From Platycnemis pennipes (taxonomy: Eukaryota > Arthropoda > Insecta > Odonata > Platycnemididae): a stretch of DNA of 64,000 bases. This document shows, piece after piece, positions 10,237-20,839 of the stretch. The translations under genes and the position numbers were made by a program. The stretch lies in assembly GCA_933228895.1 (NCBI GenBank), contig OW121851.1:129379624-129443623 (forward strand), in the 5' to 3' direction. Position 1 is the first letter of the stretch, and every line of letters starts with the position of its first letter. The notes beneath the pieces are model-generated. The model had not been told where the DNA came from and did not search any database. It saw nothing but the letters and a program-made list of their open reading frames with translations.

Positions 10237-10413
10237 CATCATCATTGGTCAACAATCCTAGGATTGGTTTGACGCAGCTTTCCACTCGATTCTTCTATCG
10301 GCCAACCGTTTTATTGTGACGTAATTCTTCTCTTTTACATCCTTTACAACCTGTTCCATGTATCTCATACGAGGCCTACCTTTTCCAATCTTCCCGTTCA
10401 CTTTTCCCATGGC
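10237..10413 (-). pseudogene. 3' end of an RTE LINE (C-terminus plus tail)
   Basis: Minus-strand translation reads GKIGKGRPRMRYMEQVVKDV...RIEWKAASNQS and then the tail 'ccaatcctaggattg' followed by a short (tgatga)-type run. The same protein end and the same tail close the RTE copy at 28265-30070 (GRPRDKY, AEWRAAVNQS, 'ccaatcctaggattg', tgatgatgatga). This is a strongly 5'-truncated LINE insertion, which is the usual outcome of target-primed reverse transcription. Confidence 0.85.
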
Positions 10414-11041
10414 GATAGTGATACAAAATAAAAGGCAATTAAAACAAATACCAAAAATACGATGAAGAGCATCCGTTTCTATGAATTGCCTTTCAACTCG
10501 GCGTATTTGTTTTAAAGAATGTCTGTTCTATCGCCAGCGAAAAAGCCCCCGCGAGCACTCGTGTTGTCGATAATCTAGCGACGTAATCATGGGCCTGGAT
10601 ACTTCAATCGCGCCGCTGGCTTTCCAATCCTCCCTCAAACAATGTCTTCTTCACAATTACGTGATAAAGGGTCACCTCGTTCGCCTCCTCCTTGGCATTC
10701 CTCGGGGGTGGATTAAACAAGACGACAGCGAAGTGCGCTTATGAGAGCAGAGGGAAGAAAAAAAGGAATGCAATTACGCGCAGTGGTTTGCGCTCCGTCC
10801 CGGCCTCCGACAAACAAACGCCCATAATCACTGGGCTTGCGAGGGCGCCCGACTCTTTTGCAGAGTTGTCGGACGGCCTCTGGCGAAGACATTCCTATTT
10901 CACGGCGGCGATCGCTCGCGGAGACACCGCGGGGGCGGGGAAGGAGCGCTTTTAATGAAGAAGCATACGATGCCAGAGAGAGAGCAATCACCCAGATTAA
11001 ATTGAGATCCAACACACTTATTCACACACACACATATTAGG
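10414..11041. other. GC-richer region, no gene recognised
   Basis: About 10520-10960 is noticeably richer in G and C and has short overlapping ORFs on both strands (forward 10692-10955, reverse 10713-11015), without family resemblance. It could contain a host exon or regulatory block. Ends in a short (CA) run at 11023-11035. Confidence 0.35.
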
Positions 11042-11461
11042 GTGGGAATCATTATCAGAGCGTTGGTTAAAGCACAGATTAAATCTATAAGAGAAATTTC
11101 AATCGGATAGCTTTACTGAAGATGTTAGGCACATATTAAAAACACATTCTAGATTCGACAAGATAAATAAGGTTAGAGAGATAGATTGTCGTACTGACAG
11201 ATTCAAAATGGAATTTTTCCCCCGTACTATAAGAGAACACAATAGGCAGCATAGCAAAAGGAAAGGTAGGGGAAATACTTTAGAGTAGTCTGTAGTGCAT
11301 GATGCATGTATTAATCCCTTAAATAATATAGATATTAACAATACAGTTGCATGAGACCTTTAGTTGCTTGTTTGCATGTCAATAGTGCATGCTTGGTGAT
11401 CTTCACCCCCTGCCACACACCCTCGCGGTGGCTTGCAGGGTACCTATTGTGTAGATGTAGA
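11042..11461 (+). mobile_element. CR1/jockey-like LINE 3' end (copy 1 of 9)
   Basis: Forward translation from 11043 gives WESLSERWLKHRLNL, one stop, then an open stretch to 11288 with FTEDVRHILK, REIDCRTDRFKM and FFPRTIRE, the C-terminal domain shared with the copies at 51436 and 33250. The 3' untranslated part ends in the family tail: 'ggtgatcttcacc', then 'ccctgccacacaccc...ggtggcttgcaggg' (a hairpin), then 'gtagatgtagatt'. The 5' end is truncated next to a (CA) run. Confidence 0.85.
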
Positions 11462-11554
11462 TTCCAAATCCAAACATTAACTCATTAATACTACCTACGG
11501 ATATCATTCCCACTCTTCCACAGCAACAATGGGGAACACGCATGAAATTAGTTT

Positions 11555-12255
11555 CTCGTTTATCAATGATGTAGTACACTGATGCGAAATTTTCTCACAA
11601 ATTTAAATATATAAGCCCACATTTACTACGCCAACAACAAATACTATTAAATAATATTAAAAAGTTCCAGAAAAGACGACAATCACGTGACCTGAAACGC
11701 CTTATGACGCCACTGCATGGATTAGGTTCCATATCGCTACGAAAATAGGCGTTTATTTTAAAAGGAAACGAAGCAAATATGTTTTTTTGAGGATTGTAGC
11801 CGTTTCTTGATCGAAACCATGACTGAAAAGGGATTTAATAAACAACAATCCAACAAATTGACTTCCTAATGGGCATCCTTATTTAGAAAAAAAAACGATT
11901 GCTTTGTCATAATAGCTTCGGAGTAATTAAAAACAGAACACTAATCATGTATTTTATAATTTATGGCCAATTTGCTCGTTACGATCCATACGACTCAAAG
12001 AAAAATCGAAATACGCTCGTTTATTTCATTAAACAAATTAGATATGTAAAAATATATACGTCTTGACCAAGTATCCACCTCCACTTACAAGAGATAAACA
12101 ACGCCTATAGTGATAACGTGCAATGACGTCATGCGATGACGTCATGTTTTTAAGCTGTCGAAAATGTACAATTTTAAAAAGGTTATACCTTTCTAACACA
12201 ACTTAATTTTCCAGTAATGAAATGCAAAGAATGTATTTATGGCATGGAAGATTCC
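11555..12255 (+). repeat. Dispersed repeat family Y, copy 1 (uninterrupted form)
   Basis: Matches the reverse complement of about 41245-42325 over several hundred bases: 'gatgcgaaattttc', 'tttaaatatataagcc', 'cacgtgacc', 'gaaacgcctt', 'aggttccatat', 'atttgctcgttac', and 'tgacgtcatgcgatgacgtca'. The other copy carries a MITE between 41378 and 41799; here the corresponding site (about 12060-12072) is empty. No coding potential is apparent, so it is probably a non-autonomous element or the untranslated part of one. Confidence 0.75.
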
Positions 12256-13893
12256 ATCACCGTTATAATTATTTTAAAAACATAAAGATAACAAAACTGC
12301 TGTACCAAGGAGACGAGGTAAGGGTCACTATAACAATTATTTGCATCAGTCCTAAAAAACTGAAAATACTTTAATAAATCATAGGCACTAGTCATTTTGT
12401 CTTATTTTAATGTTAGCACCTATCGTGACTGATGGCAATTATTCACGTAACGTGTGTTAATCACCTGCTGAATTGAACCGCTTTTCACAAAGTTTGATAA
12501 GTGATATATATTCCTTTTTAATTTATTTTGTTATGGTAACACAAATATAATTACTGCTACTCACCGATCAATGTTACCTCCATCACGACTGGCATGAATG
12601 TAAATTAAATAAGCAAAGGAAACTTTGACGAAATCATGTGTGTTTTAAATCAGTAGTCCTCTGAGTTATTATCATATATTGCGAATTGAAATCCTTTTTT
12701 CAATTACGCAAGAAAATTTGGAGCGATAATTCGATTCCAGCGGTCTAATCCTGAGGGAGTAAATACTCCAGAGCATGTCAAATAATCCCCTTAGTCACAT
12801 GGCTACACACAGCATTTCCGTGACATAATATCCCATTTTTTCTATTCAGTTCTAAATCCGTAGCTACTGCATAAAAAATATCTTTAAAGATTTTCGTAAT
12901 CTCACCGGTAACTACTAATAAAAATATTTTATCAGCCATCGCCATAGTAAGCACACAATTCGTGGACTCTTGAAAAACATAATAAATATTAATATATACA
13001 ACAAATCATGGTATGAATTGCAAGGGGAAATATAAGGTGCTAAATGACCCCAGCGTCGATGCACAACTACTACTAGAATGGTAAAGGGCTGAAGATTCCC
13101 GGGAAGATATGCGAATCCAATGAAGGGGTATAAGTGTAAGAAACTCGATTCCCAACACGAGTTGCGTTGCTGTAGGGTCCCTGACCCTGGAAAAATAAAA
13201 TTTTCTTTAGCGACACTTGAAGGAATCGCTGCACATTGAGTAAAATTGACATATGCTACATGGTAAAGTTTCACAATTTATTGGACGTACCACTAACTGG
13301 TTTCGCCACTAGCGGCATACGTCAGATTCGCGACGATGACGCAAATAGCGAAATTTCACTCGAAAATTATGAAATTTAATTGAAACAATATTCAACCTGA
13401 AAGCCCCTTCGATACGAAAGAAAAGACAGAGATAAAGATTTAGGCTCAATTTGTTGCTAAATTCACAAATAAGAGCAGCGTAACTCAGCGTTGCTTCGGT
13501 TACACCGCCGGTAATTTCCCTTGAAGACAAGGATCTTATTAAACCACACGGTTCGGGTTTAGCCGGACCTAAGAGACCCATATTCAAAGGTCAAATCCGC
13601 ATATCCGATCCATTGTTGCCGTCAAACGCCAATAAGAAGCAAACACTGTATTTTTCGACAGATAACACGCTCGTAAAAATGTCAACATTAGATGCGAATG
13701 AACATACATATTTGAAATGCATGAAGTTAATAATATTCATTGAAGAAACAAAAATGAAAATTTGCGGAAGTGCGCTAAACATTGGGAACACATTATCAGT
13801 CAAAAATACCGTACCGTTTCAGCGGTGCCGCCAACATAAGATCAGTAACCTCTGGTCTATAGACACTTTAACGGATGGAGTCGTAGAAATAAA
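12256..13893. other. No gene recognised
   Basis: AT-rich. Short ORFs (for example reverse 12915-13274 and forward 13613-13903) have no recognisable family and no repeat support. Confidence 0.5.
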
Positions 13894-13898
13894 ACCTC

Positions 13899-14177
13899 TG
13901 TGACGTCGGGATCCCTCAATTAATGTGTACCTTATTAAAAACTCGTTTGGGCATTGCCCCTCTTTATTCCACGTCTTTATCTTTCCAAAACCTCTTTTAA
14001 CAATCCTGTCAACAACCTTTTTAACGATCCATCGGCAACCCTCAAACAAAAACCAATAAACAACGTAAAACATTAACATACAAATCAATATCATCAAAAA
14101 CAAAACAACGAACGAAACCAAATACACAAGACGAACAAAACAAATAAAAATGGAACCCGACAAGGCACGACGTTACA
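13899..14177 (-). repeat. 3' LTR
   Basis: 279-bp copy identical to 17010-17288 as read by eye, TG...CA bounded on the coding strand. A 114-codon open frame crosses it, but the same frame in the other LTR shows it is incidental. Confidence 0.92.
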
Positions 14178-14205
14178 GACTTGCCCCCTCCCTCTAGACG
14201 AGTAC
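14178..14205 (-). promoter_or_regulatory. Polypurine tract
   Basis: On the coding strand 'agagggagggggcaag' lies just before the 3' LTR, the expected site for plus-strand DNA priming in LTR retrotransposons. Confidence 0.7.
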
Positions 14206-14291
14206 AGGTCGTGAAGTCACGACCTTACTCGACAGGTCAGCATCTCAGCTGGTAAGGAGCACCAGGTTTGGAATCGGACCCTCAGTGGCAA

Positions 14292-14665
14292 TTATTTCAT
14301 ACTCCTACTTAAAGCATCAGCATTAGCATGCAATGGACCTTTCCGATGCTCAATCTCGAAATTATAATTTTGCAAGATTAGGGCCCACCTCATCAGCCTA
14401 AGGTTTGTCAGTGCTGCGCTCTGTAGCCACACTAAAGGATTGTGGTCCGTCTGTATGCGAAAACTCCTCTCACCGTCCAAATAGCAGTGTAGTTTCCTGA
14501 TTCCCCACACAAGCGCTAAACATTCTTTCTCAGTATCGTTGAACTTTTTGCTAAGAAATAGTACGGGATGCTCCTCTCCTTCTGTTCCCATCTGAGAGAG
14601 AACAATGCCTATTCCATTCTCGGATGCATCTGTCTGTACTAGGAATTCACTTTCAAAGTCCGGGG
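14292..14665 (-). pseudogene. RNase H domain of the LTR element pol, frameshifted
   Basis: Reads HPVLFLSKKFNDTEKECLAL and later FRIQTDHNPLVWL and HANADALSRS, the standard Ty3/Gypsy RNase H. The first catalytic aspartate (QTDAS) is found just upstream at about 14630, and the E (in EKECLAL) and D (in TDHN) are present. The frame is separated from the gag-pro frame by a one-base shift near 14668. It ends shortly after DALSR with a stop, and no integrase follows, so the remainder of pol is missing. Confidence 0.85.
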
Positions 14666-16636
14666 CATTAATACTGGTCCAGCACTCAAAGTCTCTTTCA
14701 ATTTTTCAAATGCTGTATTTGCTTCTTTACTCCACTCTATTTTACCCATCCGTGTCATCCCCTTTGTGAGATTTGTGATAGGAGCGGCTAAATCTGCGAA
14801 CATTCTGATATATTTCCTGTAGTAATTACACAGTCCCATAAATAAATAAATAAACCCAAAAATAAATAAACCCAAGAATCTTAGAATCTCAGGCTCTTCA
14901 TCCTCCTGTTCTTCGATCTTCCCTTCCTCCTCTTCTCTTTCGACAGCCTCACTCATAAAGTCGTCTTCCTCTACATCCACTTGTCTTGCCTCTTCAGCTC
15001 TAGTCGTAACAGCATTTAATAATTCTGGCCGAGGATCTTGCGTCGTCTTTTGCTCAATCAGTTCGGCTGTTTTATTTCCTAAGATGTAGTACCCTCTGTC
15101 CAAGGAACTCCGAACTACGGCAGCTCTGGAAAACACTCGCCCGAAGTCCCCCACAATTTCTACCTCTGCAACAGGTAAACATGCAGATTCCTCCTGCAAT
15201 GGGGTTCTCACTCTAACAAGTTCTCCTGTGTACCTTTCAGGGTTTATATATGTACTCGCAATAACATCGATGGATGCTCCAGTATCACGTAAAATACTCA
15301 TAGCGTGCCCATTCACAACTCCCCTTGACATATACGATGCTAGTCCGGAAGAAGCATCCTTCTGATTTACTCTCTCAAGTTTTTCGATGCGGCCCACATC
15401 GGCACAATAATCGACTCCATTCCTCTTATCCTCTTCACGTTGGTCCTCTTGAGCGAATTGTTCTACGTGATTTATGTAAGCGGTCCTTCCATTTCTTTCT
15501 TTGGTTTTTGGACAATTTGCCTGAAAGTGGGAGGGGGAATGGCAGATATAGCAAGTCTTCTCCGCTCGCTTCTCATATTCCTGATAATTCGGATCCTTTA
15601 CGTTGCTTGACCTCCAAGTATGATTCTGCGTATAGTTCGTGTTCCTAGCGGGAAAAGTTGGCCTTGAGCTACCATTTGATGCCCCGTACGATTCATACGT
15701 TTTCTCCCGTTCGTAATGACTTGGGTTATTAGTGGTCGCCTTAATGGGTCCTGAATGATACCGTGTTCCCCCGCCCCTGCTTCCTCTCTCTTCACGTACT
15801 GTGAGGTATTCATCAACCAAAGTAGTTACTTCGTCGGTGGATTTTAGCTTGGCCCAGCGGTCAATAAAATGATCCCTAATTTCGTGAGAAACTCTTCGTT
15901 TAATTTGCTCACAAATGATTAGGTCCTTTAATTCTTCAAATTCTCGGATTTCATGTCCTTCTAACCAACCCTCACAGTAAGTTTTCATTCTGTATGCAAA
16001 CTCCTTCCAAGTTAAATTCACCGGCTTCTGACTATTCATAAATAGCTGTCTTAGTTTCTCCGTTCCAATATTATATTTCACCAATATTAGTCTTTTAACA
16101 TGACTATAATCATACCGAAATTCACATGGTTCCCGAGCCAGCTCATCAATCATTTCTCTTGGCAATAAGCCAATTAAATGAGACACCCACTGCTCAGGAT
16201 CAATTCCCACTATACTTGCTTGACCTTCAAATAAACTCAAAAACAACTGAGCATCCGTATCTTGTGGCACGAATTTTGGCATCACCTTATGCAACTCGAT
16301 TTTAGGGTTCATCCTGCCGGAAATTGGCGCTCCTCCTTCCGAATCTGCTCTCCTTTCCGCACTTTTTAATCTTGCCAATTCTACCTCTAATTGCAACTTC
16401 CTCTCTTCAGCTTTTCTACTCTCTCTCTCATTTTCTAATCGTCTCTCTTCCAGTTCTTCCATTTTTTTTCTTTGATAATCCTCTAAAATATTTTGAACGA
16501 AACCTTCGTCATACTCGGGACTCTCTGCAATCTTTTTCTTTAACTGCACCATCTTATCAGCAGCACTCACTATAACCCCTAATTCTTCGGCCACATATCT
16601 CAACTCCTCTTTCTTAGCTTTCCCTAAGAACGCCAT
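14639..16636 (-). CDS. Gag-protease polyprotein fused to a short RT/RNase H remnant (665 aa)
   Basis: Long intact ORF. Residues 1-110: a SAP-like N-terminus (LRYVAEELGV) and a highly charged coiled coil. About 115-290: capsid-like region (FLSLFEGQA, WVSHLIGLL, MKTYCEGWL). About 358-371: a CX2CX4HX4C zinc knuckle (CYICHSPSHFQANC) for RNA binding. About 448: the aspartic-protease signature DTGAS. The protease region is followed by an acidic stretch and then, from about residue 597, directly by the end of RT (GLCNYYRKYI, LAAPITNLTKG). The join lies at repeated 'aaataaac' blocks (about 14840-14875) and keeps the frame open. Gag and protease could be functional; RT is not present. Confidence 0.85.
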   Translation of the reverse strand: MAFLGKAKKEELRYVAEELGVIVSAADKMVQLKKKIAESPEYDEGFVQNILEDYQRKKMEELEERRLENERESRKAEERKLQLEVELARLKSAERRADSEGGAPISGRMNPKIELHKVMPKFVPQDTDAQLFLSLFEGQASIVGIDPEQWVSHLIGLLPREMIDELAREPCEFRYDYSHVKRLILVKYNIGTEKLRQLFMNSQKPVNLTWKEFAYRMKTYCEGWLEGHEIREFEELKDLIICEQIKRRVSHEIRDHFIDRWAKLKSTDEVTTLVDEYLTVREERGSRGGGTRYHSGPIKATTNNPSHYEREKTYESYGASNGSSRPTFPARNTNYTQNHTWRSSNVKDPNYQEYEKRAEKTCYICHSPSHFQANCPKTKERNGRTAYINHVEQFAQEDQREEDKRNGVDYCADVGRIEKLERVNQKDASSGLASYMSRGVVNGHAMSILRDTGASIDVIASTYINPERYTGELVRVRTPLQEESACLPVAEVEIVGDFGRVFSRAAVVRSSLDRGYYILGNKTAELIEQKTTQDPRPELLNAVTTRAEEARQVDVEEDDFMSEAVEREEEEGKIEEQEDEEPEILRFLGLFIFGFIYLFMGLCNYYRKYIRMFADLAAPITNLTKGMTRMGKIEWSKEANTAFEKLKETLSAGPVLMPRTLKVNS

Positions 16637-16977
16637 TTTCTAATGCCTTTCTTACAAAGCAAATTTTCGGATTTTCTTTGCCACCAAAGTTACCAATGCA
16701 AAACCTGGTACTCACCTATCTCGTAGGCCGTAATTTCGTCCAACTTATGGCGTTCTTCCGTAGACTACGTAGGATGAGCCCGTCCAAGCGCCTCGCCGCG
16801 ATAACTCCGGAATCCTGTGTCGAGCCTTTGGACTCTGGCTTTTCGGGATCTCACCGATCCTGTACCCCGACGTTTCTTAATCCAAAGGTTCCGGGCACCA
16901 CCGTTCCTGGAATCCGCCGAGTTCTCGATCCCACTGTTTCTGGATCCCGACGATTTCGTGTTCCACCTTATTTGTAT

Positions 16978-17009
16978 CCTCAACCGCTGCCACCAAAAAT
17001 ATTCACCTC
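16978..17009 (-). promoter_or_regulatory. Candidate primer-binding region after the 5' LTR
   Basis: On the coding strand the 5' LTR is followed by 'gaggtgaatattttt' and then 'ggtggcagcggttg'. The latter has the look of a tRNA 3'-end complement used as primer-binding site in some Gypsy elements, but I cannot name the tRNA and the 15-base spacing is longer than usual. Confidence 0.35.
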
Positions 17010-17288
17010 TGTGACGTCGGGATCCCTCAATTAATGTGTACCTTATTAAAAACTCGTTTGGGCATTGCCCCTCTTTATTCCACGTCTTTATCTTTCCAAA
17101 ACCTCTTTTAACAATCCTGTCAACAACCTTTTTAACGATCCATCGGCAACCCTCAAACAAAAACCAATAAACAACGTAAAACATTAACATACAAATCAAT
17201 ATCATCAAAAACAAAACAACGAACGAAACCAAATACACAAGACGAACAAAACAAATAAAAATGGAACCCGACAAGGCACGACGTTACA
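17010..17288 (-). repeat. 5' LTR
   Basis: 279 bp, identical to 13899-14177 as read by eye. Outside it lies 'ccatgaataagg'; no duplicate of this is found left of the other LTR. Confidence 0.92.
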
Positions 17289-17344
17289 CCATGAATAAGG
17301 CCTAAGGAGTAATGTCAGTCGAATGAATACACAAATCATTTGCT

Positions 17345-17690
17345 GATAACCTGTTACTCACCGCATTGAGTCGTATGGTTTAGAAACCAGTTTCATACGA
17401 AAAGAGGATGATAGGAAATTAAAGGACTTTGAGATGTGAGTGATTAGAAGAATGGAGAAGGCTAACTGTACGGAGGGGAAGACGGATTAGGCAATGCTCA
17501 ATATTACTAGGGAGAAAATGGATTTGATCGTAAAAATTAGGAGAAAACAAAATGGGAATGAAGGACGTTTCAAATGGTAACTAAGGTAAAAAATTCATTT
17601 GAGGGTTGGGCAAACGCGTAAAACGAAGGAAAAGTACAGTTATTCCGGAATGCAATGGGACGGGCATAGGATAAGGAAATTTAAAGAAGG
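17345..17690 (+). pseudogene. LINE C-terminal fragment (RTE/BovB-like group)
   Basis: Forward reading gives SYGLETSFIRKEDDRKLKDF, EM, stop, VIRRMEKANCTEGKTD, stop, AMLNITREKMDLIVKIR, which follows the familiar pattern 'YGxExW...RLxAFExWxxRRM..xxWTxxxxNEEVL' of RTE-like LINE C-termini. Beyond 17550 similarity weakens ('YSGMQWDGHRI'). Several stops make it a relic. It is not the same subfamily as the copies at 2341 and 28265. Confidence 0.55.
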
Positions 17691-19189
17691 ATATGACATA
17701 GAAAAAGCTAGTTCGAATTGTTGGTACGGGCAGAGACCGTTTACCAATGGCTATCCATAGGTATATACTGCTGGCAAAACACTTATGTTGAATTAGTAAG
17801 TACGAATACGCAAACGTTGAATAACATTTTTTTTATTTGTGCAAAAAGGCAGAGGGACACTAGCAAGAGAAGGAGACAAGCTAACGGAAGGACGCAACTC
17901 GGAAGCCGTGGTGTGCAATCGGCAATGAGAGGGGGATTCCTGAATAAGTGACAATCGTGCAAAGCGCCAGTGTGTCCGACTGGTGTGAGGACTGTTGGGG
18001 CCAAAGGGGGGCGGGGAGGGGGGGAAGGACGTCCCCGGACGGAATCACAATCAGCACATGGGCGAAAAAAAAACACTTAACGCACGGGGCTTAAGCGTTG
18101 AGGCCTCACTATCCCCACACGACGGCTCACTGCTCATTCAGCGTCCTCGCGTAATCCTGCACTGTTGCATAATCCAACCCTGGACATTTTGGACGCCCCA
18201 TTATCCCCTCGCCTTCCTCAAACCTTCATGAGCCAACTGCAAGTGAAAACCAGGCGCACACCACTGCCACATGCATGACAAACTTGGGGGGATATAATAC
18301 GACTCCACAAACTGCTAATAATAGATACTACGAACAGCTTTAGCGCCACTGGCTCAAATTAAGTTATTATTACGACTTTCCAGAAGTACATTGAAAACAT
18401 AAAAGTGAAACTATACGCAAATATTCAGTTATAATTACCAGAAAATTCTTCTCAACGCCCATCAGCAGCAGTATCCTGGTTCATTTTGAGAGGGTCAGAA
18501 TACACCTCGAAATCCAATGAATTTTTATACATAACCAAAAATATATTGTAAGTCATACTTTACACCCGCTGGCTATATAACCTACCACCTTCGATAACGT
18601 GTTAACGAAAAATGAGAGGACACTAAAATGACATATTCCAGACCCAGCATGAGCAAAGCTGTTCTCGAGGAAGTTACGGAGTATAAACAAGTAATAGTAA
18701 AATCTCCAAGTGGAGTAATATTTGAAATAAAAGCTGTTAAGCGCAAATAAGAGCTATTTGAATTCTCCCATACTCGTTGAAATTGGATTCTTCAAGCAGC
18801 AGGTAGATCGCTGATAGGCCGATATAGATGTTATCATGTCCAGCATTGTAACAGTTCATCGGGTGTTCCCCGAAGAAGCGTAATAGGTCAACTATTTTTT
18901 TGATGACATAGGTTCCATAGTGAATAGTAAACTTGCAATTAGACCTTTTGTTAAAACTACCGTAAGACTAAATTTCCAAAGACGAAGATAGGATATCACT
19001 AAGATGCAATCCGGATGCAATTCAATCTTGGTGGGATAAATATAAGTTATAACAAGCCTTACTTTGGAAGCAATTAAATTTATTTATTATGAAAAAACGT
19101 ACACCTACAATGATTTTAAAACTAACTAATTTGCTATCCTATAGCATCAGTAAAACCAAAATTTTTAGCGGTGAATCAGCAAAACATAG
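17691..19189. other. No gene recognised
   Basis: Mixed composition; about 17850-18240 is GC-richer with a G-run at 18006-18026. ORFs at 17718-17951 and 17783-18076 lie on opposite strands of the same stretch and resemble nothing. Confidence 0.45.
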
Positions 19190-19975
19190 AGTCGTTAAAA
19201 TTAATAGAGATTTATCAAGGGGAAAATACATCCCCTTGATATCCCCAGGAGATATGTGATCAAGAAACACCAGACGGAAGAGCAATATATTCCATCTTGA
19301 ATATGCAGCGAGCCGGTAAAAGCAGCTACGTTTGTTAAAAGGTGCTACGATAGGTTTAGCAGTGTAGCGAAATGGCTTGAAGAATTTGGTCTGGAATCAT
19401 TATCAGTTTGTAGGTTTCAAAAAATAAATCTTCAGAAGAAATTTAAGTCGGACACATTCACCGAGCATTGTAAAATATAATACTCACATTTTCAGCGTAC
19501 TATGAAAGGTTAGACCAAAAAAATAAATAAGAAAGATGCCTCTTGCAAGGCAGCGAGTTTCAAACATCCAATTTTCCGCTAACAATTAGGAACAGTAATA
19601 CGCAGAGTAGATCGAAACTACCAAGGGAATAAAATATGATTTTTGTGAAGCGATTTTTCCTATTTTTTCGACGCTCTTGATTCCTAACGTAAACAAAATA
19701 ATTCATTTTGTAACTGTCAAAAAATGAGACATATGTTTCGTTAGTGCGACGTCCAATCTAGAGTTGTGACTTTAAAATAGAAGCAATATTGCCTGTGAAA
19801 ATACTTTATTTCTTCAGTTAGTTCGCACTGTTACGGAATTTAAATTTAGCACTTGAACCAGTGAGGTGCTTATTAAAATAGGTTTCAAAATCTTGGCATT
19901 AATGCATGCCTCGTGATGGTTCACCCCCTGCCATGCATCCCTGCAGTGGGTCCCAGGGTCTTGTGTAGCTGTAGA
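19190..19975 (+). mobile_element. CR1/jockey-like LINE, degraded (copy 2 of 9)
   Basis: Pieces of the family C-terminus can be read in order: KINRDLSRGKYI (about 19200; compare LSWGKHI in the copy at 51436), HLEYAA (about 19300), AATFVKRCYDRFSSVAKWLE and GLESLS (19320-19400), KFKSDTFTE (19445). The tail is at 19905-19975: 'gcctcgtgatggttcacc', 'ccctgccatgcatccctgcagtggg', 'gtgtagctgtagat'. Deletions and frameshifts are frequent, so this is one of the older copies. Confidence 0.65.
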
Positions 19976-20839
19976 TCACCTGGTAGATTAATAATACACC
20001 CTGCTTATGCATGCTTGTGATGATAACATGCGCTGACAAAAACCAGGAAATGCTGAGAGTATAATCCTAGAGCTATAAATAGTGCGCTAATATTTTTCTT
20101 TAATGGATGGAAATCTTTCTTATCTATTTAAAGCGGATGGAGTAAAAAGGCAAAGAAAATCCATACCTATCCATTTAAAAAACTGGACGCTTCATTATTT
20201 ATATTATTATAGCCAAAAAATGGAATTAGTTTTTTTAAACAAATACCGAGCCCAATGAAATTAATTGAATTTTTGAATATTCTTCAGTGAAATTATTGAA
20301 ATATTTTTAGCTCTTATTTTAAAACCTACAAAATGCTGTAAAAGTATTGACCGCACTGTATGAACGAGAGCCGTGATTTCTACGTATAAATATGAACGCT
20401 CTGAAATAGGCATGAAGACTATTTAACTGTTTCATTCTCACTCACCATTCTCACCATCATTCACACTCTTAGGTTACCAACTACCAGCTCGAACTCAGTC
20501 GACAGCCATCTCAGGCCGCTTAAAAATTTTCTCCAATCACCGACAATAGAAAATTATTTAAGATTGAAGTTCCCCAATTCAAAAGCATCCAAATTATTGC
20601 AGGTGAAAAAAATACCTAGAAAATCTCTACATCAAGATCCACAGCTCAGAAAGGCTGAGTTTATAAGAGAACGTGTGAGAGTGGTAGAAAGAGACTTATA
20701 AGGGTTGATGGCTCGTTACGTTAGCGCAACTATACCTGGATCTGGTATCCATTCATTACATGTTTCACAGAAATTCATGAATTGGTTAACTAATGGGATG
20801 CAATTTCCAACGATCCTAATTCCTAACATTGTTTAAAGG
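19976..20839. other. No gene recognised
   Basis: AT-rich; 20440-20530 has a (tcac)-rich patch. Could include the decayed 5' portion of the LINE that follows, but nothing is readable. Confidence 0.45.

Larger units (their letters stand above)
13899..17288 (-). mobile_element. Ty3/Gypsy-type LTR retrotransposon with most of pol deleted
   Basis: Two 279-bp LTRs (13899-14177 and 17010-17288) begin TGTAACG and end CACA on the coding (minus) strand and read as identical. Between them lie gag-protease, a short RT/RNase H junction and RNase H; the central RT and the whole integrase are absent. A polypurine tract precedes the 3' LTR. Five further bases (acctc) are shared just left of both LTRs, so the exact boundary is uncertain, and I found no matching target-site duplication. 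Identical LTRs imply recent insertion, so the pol-deleted form was probably moved by proteins from a complete relative. Confidence 0.88.

Noticed and set aside
13819..14163. 114-codon hydrophobic ORF, repeated at 16765-17274
   Set aside because: Both lie in the two LTR copies, so the open frame is duplicated with the LTR and runs out into unrelated flanks; no family resemblance.
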